In this document: in pieces, positions 61,266-64,000 of the stretch
How the letters are laid out: every line of letters starts with the position of its first letter
How positions within the stretch are numbered: position 1 is the stretch's first letter
Source of the DNA: Haliscomenobacter sp041740695
GTDB lineage: Bacteria; Bacteroidota; Bacteroidia; Chitinophagales; Saprospiraceae
Direction of reading: 5' to 3'
Length of the DNA: 64,000 nt
Assembly: GCF_041740695.1 (NCBI RefSeq)
Contig: NZ_JBGSLK010000091.1
Span: forward strand, 29,906-93,905
Notes under the pieces: model-generated
What the model was told of the DNA's origin: nothing
Databases searched by the model: none
Seen by the model: only the letters and a program-made list of their open reading frames with translations
Translations under genes and position numbers: made by a program

Positions 61266-62078
61266 TCACACCAATTCCTCTTCCCAGTCGCCATCTCCTA
61301 ATTGCAAATTGGCCAATTCATGCATCACGATAGATACGGTTACGGCAGCTACCAAAGTACCTACAATCGGTCCAATGATGGGCACCACAAAACAAATCCG
61401 CAGGATAATCCCTGCGGCTAGGGCGATGCCTGGAAAACGCAGGGAATATTTAAAACTGTCCTTGATTTTTAGACCAAACATTTCATTGTAGTTGTCCAGA
61501 ATCAGGACGCCCATAAAGAAGCAATGGATAAAAAACAGGATGGGTTCTTTGAGCCAGGATACCACCGGAGTAGCCTTAAGGATGGGTTCAACAATCGCAA
61601 CCACAATCCCTTCTACCACCATACAAATCACGCCCAATACGGCGATGCGAATTTGAGCTTTGACGAAATCATTAAGGCGGGGTTCCCGCATTTTATCTTT
61701 TAATAAAATGTCTACTGCGCGGTGAGTAACGTGGAAAATGAAAATTTCGAGCAGAATCAAGATGCCATAGCGAAATCCTTCGTCGGTGAAAAATTCCCAT
61801 TGGCTTTTGACCAGATTGTCCACAAAGTTGTCCATGGAACTCATCAGCGCCATTGCATTGGAAGTATCTACTGCGTTCATGGACTCAAAAACATTCCCCA
61901 GGGTTTGGAGTCCGGCAATAATGCCCACCAAAATCAAAATTTTGTTCACCCAGCCATACTTCAAAAAACCTTCCCAAAGCCGGTTTTTGCGAAAAAAGCG
62001 AATGGACTCCGGAATGGAATGTATAGTGTACAAAAATTGATTGAAATGCTCTTTCAGGTAGGTACGCAAGTTTGACAT
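61266..62078 (-). CDS. hypothetical membrane protein (270 residues)
   Basis: A polytopic protein with about five helices (about 45-65, 100-120, 145-165, 185-205 and 225-250). Amphipathic loops and LRFPGIALAAGIILRICFVV and PIIGPIVGTLVAAVTVSIVM are visible. It resembles loosely defined DUF4013-like or EI24-like membrane proteins, but I cannot assign it. No signal peptide. Convergent with the phosphopantetheinyl transferase gene with no spacer. A near-box TATCTTTA lies about 40 bp upstream. Confidence 0.75.
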   Translation of the reverse strand: MSNLRTYLKEHFNQFLYTIHSIPESIRFFRKNRLWEGFLKYGWVNKILILVGIIAGLQTLGNVFESMNAVDTSNAMALMSSMDNFVDNLVKSQWEFFTDEGFRYGILILLEIFIFHVTHRAVDILLKDKMREPRLNDFVKAQIRIAVLGVICMVVEGIVVAIVEPILKATPVVSWLKEPILFFIHCFFMGVLILDNYNEMFGLKIKDSFKYSLRFPGIALAAGIILRICFVVPIIGPIVGTLVAAVTVSIVMHELANLQLGDGDWEEELV

Positions 62079-62205
62079 AATATGGTACTTGATTAATCAT
62101 TCGGGATAAGTGTTCCTAAAGATAGCGAACAAAATACCTTTGATCCCTGCAAATTCCGATCAGCTCGGGTTTTTTTTGGATCAAAGCGCATTTCTTTTGA
62201 GCAAA

Positions 62206-62360
62206 GGAACGGAAACTAAATAAAATAAACATTTGACTGACTCTTTTTTAATTTTGCTGCGTTACTCGTCAGTTGCGTAGTTCACTATGCGCCTTCCTCG
62301 CGCCTGGCCAAATCAAAAAATAGCCAACTCAACTCGTTTACTTTATTTAATTTCCGTTCC
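62206..62360. repeat. family F palindromic element (155 bp)
   Basis: GGAACGGAAACTAAATAAAATAAAC-like ends are mirrored at the right by the complement with two mismatches in 25 (GTTTACTTTATTTAATTTCC ...). The interior contains TTGCTGCGTTACTCGTC and a CTATGCGCCTTCCTCGCGCC stretch. Only one copy here. It lies in the 455-bp gap between the membrane protein gene and the symporter gene. The gap also holds a TTTGATCC/GGATCAAA pair (about 62139-62185) and nothing else recognised. Confidence 0.6.
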
Positions 62361-62533
62361 TAAGACGAGATAAAACGGCGATTGGTTACGATTGATGTAC
62401 TTAACTTTTGAGCAGCAGTGTCTTTTTCAGCTTCTCCTTTTCCCGGCAGTTTTAAGAATTTTTGTTGCTGTCCTAGGTTTTTCACCATTGTTGCTATCTT
62501 GTACGCTGAAACCAAATTACAGAACTGCACGAG

Positions 62534-63940
62534 ATGGAACAAACGAACACCAAAACCGCTTCCCCACAAATGACCCTGAGGGAGCAATTGCCGGTATGGA
62601 TTGTTGTCGGCGTAGCCTTGTTTATTAATTTTCTGGCCTATGGCCTGCATGTTTTACCCGATCTGGTTGCCACCATTGCCCGTTGGATTGGCCTGGCTGG
62701 ACTGGCTTATTTATCCTACCGCCGAGGCAGCATCACCACCTGGATTTTGTTTGCGTTGATCCTGGGTGCCGAAGTTGGGCATACGCTCCCTGGTGGTGCC
62801 GACTGGTACAATGTAATGAGCAAAGTGTTCATCAAATTGATCAAAACCATTGTTGCGCCTTTGATCTTTGGTACACTGCTGGTGGGCATTGCCGGGCATT
62901 CCGACATGAAAGCGGTAGGCCGCATGGGGCTTAAAGCCATCATTTATTTTGAAATTGTGACCACCATTGCCTTGGTAATCGGGTTAGCAGCGATCAATAT
63001 CACCAAAGCAGGCGAAAACCTGCCACCCATGCCAACTACCGAAACACTCCCGGAAGTACGGAAGCCGATGACTGGTCCGGAGATCGTTTTGCATACTTTT
63101 CCTGAAAACCTCATCAAATCGGTGGCCGAGGGCGAAATCCTGCAAATCGTTGTCTTTTGTTTGATTTTTGCTTTTGCGATGACGCAAGTTTCTCCAGAGC
63201 GCCGTCGTCCTTTCTTGACCTTTGCGGAGAGCTTGTCGGAGATCATGTTCAAATTCACCAACATCGTCATGTACTTTGCGCCTTTTGGGGTAGGTGGGGC
63301 AATTGCCTACACCGTGGCCAAACTGGGCTTGGGTGTTTTTGCCAATTTAGGGCTGTTGTTGCTCACCTTATATGGTGCATTGATAGTATTTGTTCTGGGG
63401 GTACTGCTCCCCGCTGCATTGATTTTCCGTATCCCCGTTCGGCGATTTTGGAAATACGCCAGCGAACCAGTCACCATCGCTTTTGCTACGACCAGCTCGG
63501 AGGCTGCGTTGCCCAAAGCCTTGGAAAATATGGAGAAAATGGGAGTTTCCCGTCGGGTAGTTTCCTTTGTTTTGCCTACTGGGCTGAGTTTCAATCTTGA
63601 TGGTTCTACTTTGTACCTGTCCCTTGCGGCTATTTTTGTAGCGCAAGCGGGTAAAATTGAAATGCCCATCGGCGCCCAAATCACGATGTTGCTCACGCTC
63701 ATGCTGACCACCAAGGGGATTGCTGGGGTGTCGCGTGCGTCTTTGGTGATTCTGACCGGAACAGCCGCTTCATTTGGTTTACCAGACTGGCCCATTGCGG
63801 CCATCCTGGGTATTGATGCCCTCATGGACATGGGGCGTACTGCCACCAACACGCTGGGCAACTGCTTGGCTACGGCCATTGTAGGCCAGTGGGAAGGAGA
63901 GACCAACTTTGTGGATGAAGAGCCGGTTGCGCAAGTTTAG
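62534..63940 (+). CDS. dicarboxylate/amino acid:cation symporter (DAACS family)
   Basis: A 468-residue glutamate/aspartate-type or C4-dicarboxylate symporter of the Glt/DctA fold. Family motifs in order: TTSSEAALPKALENME (serine-rich hairpin 1), NLDGSTLYLSLA, TTKGIAGVSRASLVIL and MGRTATNTLGN, which gives the NxxGD-like ligand/ion region with Asn in place of the final Asp. Eight helices plus two hairpins. The substrate (glutamate, aspartate or succinate) is not resolved. Its stop is followed at once by a family B repeat. Confidence 0.92.
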   Translation: MEQTNTKTASPQMTLREQLPVWIVVGVALFINFLAYGLHVLPDLVATIARWIGLAGLAYLSYRRGSITTWILFALILGAEVGHTLPGGADWYNVMSKVFIKLIKTIVAPLIFGTLLVGIAGHSDMKAVGRMGLKAIIYFEIVTTIALVIGLAAINITKAGENLPPMPTTETLPEVRKPMTGPEIVLHTFPENLIKSVAEGEILQIVVFCLIFAFAMTQVSPERRRPFLTFAESLSEIMFKFTNIVMYFAPFGVGGAIAYTVAKLGLGVFANLGLLLLTLYGALIVFVLGVLLPAALIFRIPVRRFWKYASEPVTIAFATTSSEAALPKALENMEKMGVSRRVVSFVLPTGLSFNLDGSTLYLSLAAIFVAQAGKIEMPIGAQITMLLTLMLTTKGIAGVSRASLVILTGTAASFGLPDWPIAAILGIDALMDMGRTATNTLGNCLATAIVGQWEGETNFVDEEPVAQV

Positions 63941-63942
63941 AA

Positions 63943-64000
63943 AGTTGAGAAGGTGAGGGAGGTTGAGAAGGTTGAGGCTACCGCAGAGGCTTAGACAAGG
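63943..64000. repeat. family B inverted repeat, copy 5 (cut by window end)
   Basis: AGTTGAGAAGGTGAGGGAGG, TTGAGAAGGTTGAGGCTACCGC: the left arm and core start of family B, 3 bp after the symporter stop codon. The right arm lies beyond the window. Confidence 0.75.

Overview
The window looks like part of a chromosome from a Bacteroidota bacterium, probably of the Saprospiria (Haliscomenobacter/Lewinella-like). The phylum call rests on TAnnTTTG-type -7 promoter boxes in front of several genes, little sign of Shine-Dalgarno sequences, a DUF4175 protein, Tat-targeted sugar isomerases, DUF1080 and Vps10/Asp-box proteins, and an ECF sigma factor followed by a TM plus beta-barrel partner. The family call is inference. 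No rRNA, tRNA, CRISPR array, transposase or phage gene was seen.

Layout. 1-4.5 kb: rod-shape operon mreB-mreC-mreD-mrdA (minus strand). 4.7-8.6 kb: a non-catalytic M16 protein, an enolase-superfamily protein and a sugar isomerase-type protein. 9-10.6 kb: a TetR regulator and an SDR oxidoreductase sharing operator palindromes. 11-17.2 kb: a lipoprotein, a second isomerase-type protein, a hypothetical/DinB pair bracketed by inverted repeats, and a plus-strand group (AhpD-like, DUF1348, FMN-binding, AraC). 17.3-28 kb: DUF4175 protein, M1 aminopeptidase, hydrolase, ClpS, peroxiredoxin, EamA exporter, acyl-CoA dehydrogenase, VWA protein. 29-33 kb: UPF0104-type membrane protein, GNAT, fused E1 2-oxoacid dehydrogenase. 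33-35.7 kb: an AT-richer accessory stretch with two proteins of unknown function, a broken small ORF and a REP-like cluster. 35.7-40 kb: nucleotidyltransferase and a sugar-utilisation group (Gfo/Idh/MocA, MFS, DUF1080). 40-50.7 kb: two large secreted Asp-box propeller paralogues around a PLP deaminase-like enzyme and an M16 peptidase. 50.8-53.8 kb: accessory genes (XRE regulator, two paralogous lipoproteins) lying between an intact propeller-gene 3' end and a truncated copy of such an end. 53.9-64 kb: hydrolase, ECF sigma factor with a beta-barrel partner, NSS transporter with an overlooked 39-residue MetS-like subunit, Dcd, WD40 protein, Sfp-type phosphopantetheinyl transferase and a dicarboxylate symporter.

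The most striking feature is not a gene. At least seven kinds of intergenic inverted repeat occur, labelled A-G here. Family B (five copies) and family A (three copies) sit almost directly on stop codons, and their arms are built from imperfect 9-10-nt tandem words. Family E has the same kind of arm built from another word. Family C is a 116-bp MITE-like palindrome with two full copies and one partial copy. Family D is a roughly 76-bp two-hairpin unit in three places, one of them a head-to-head dimer. F is a single 155-bp palindrome and G a four-unit REP-like cluster. These elements probably act as 3'-end structures and recombination sites; this is inference.
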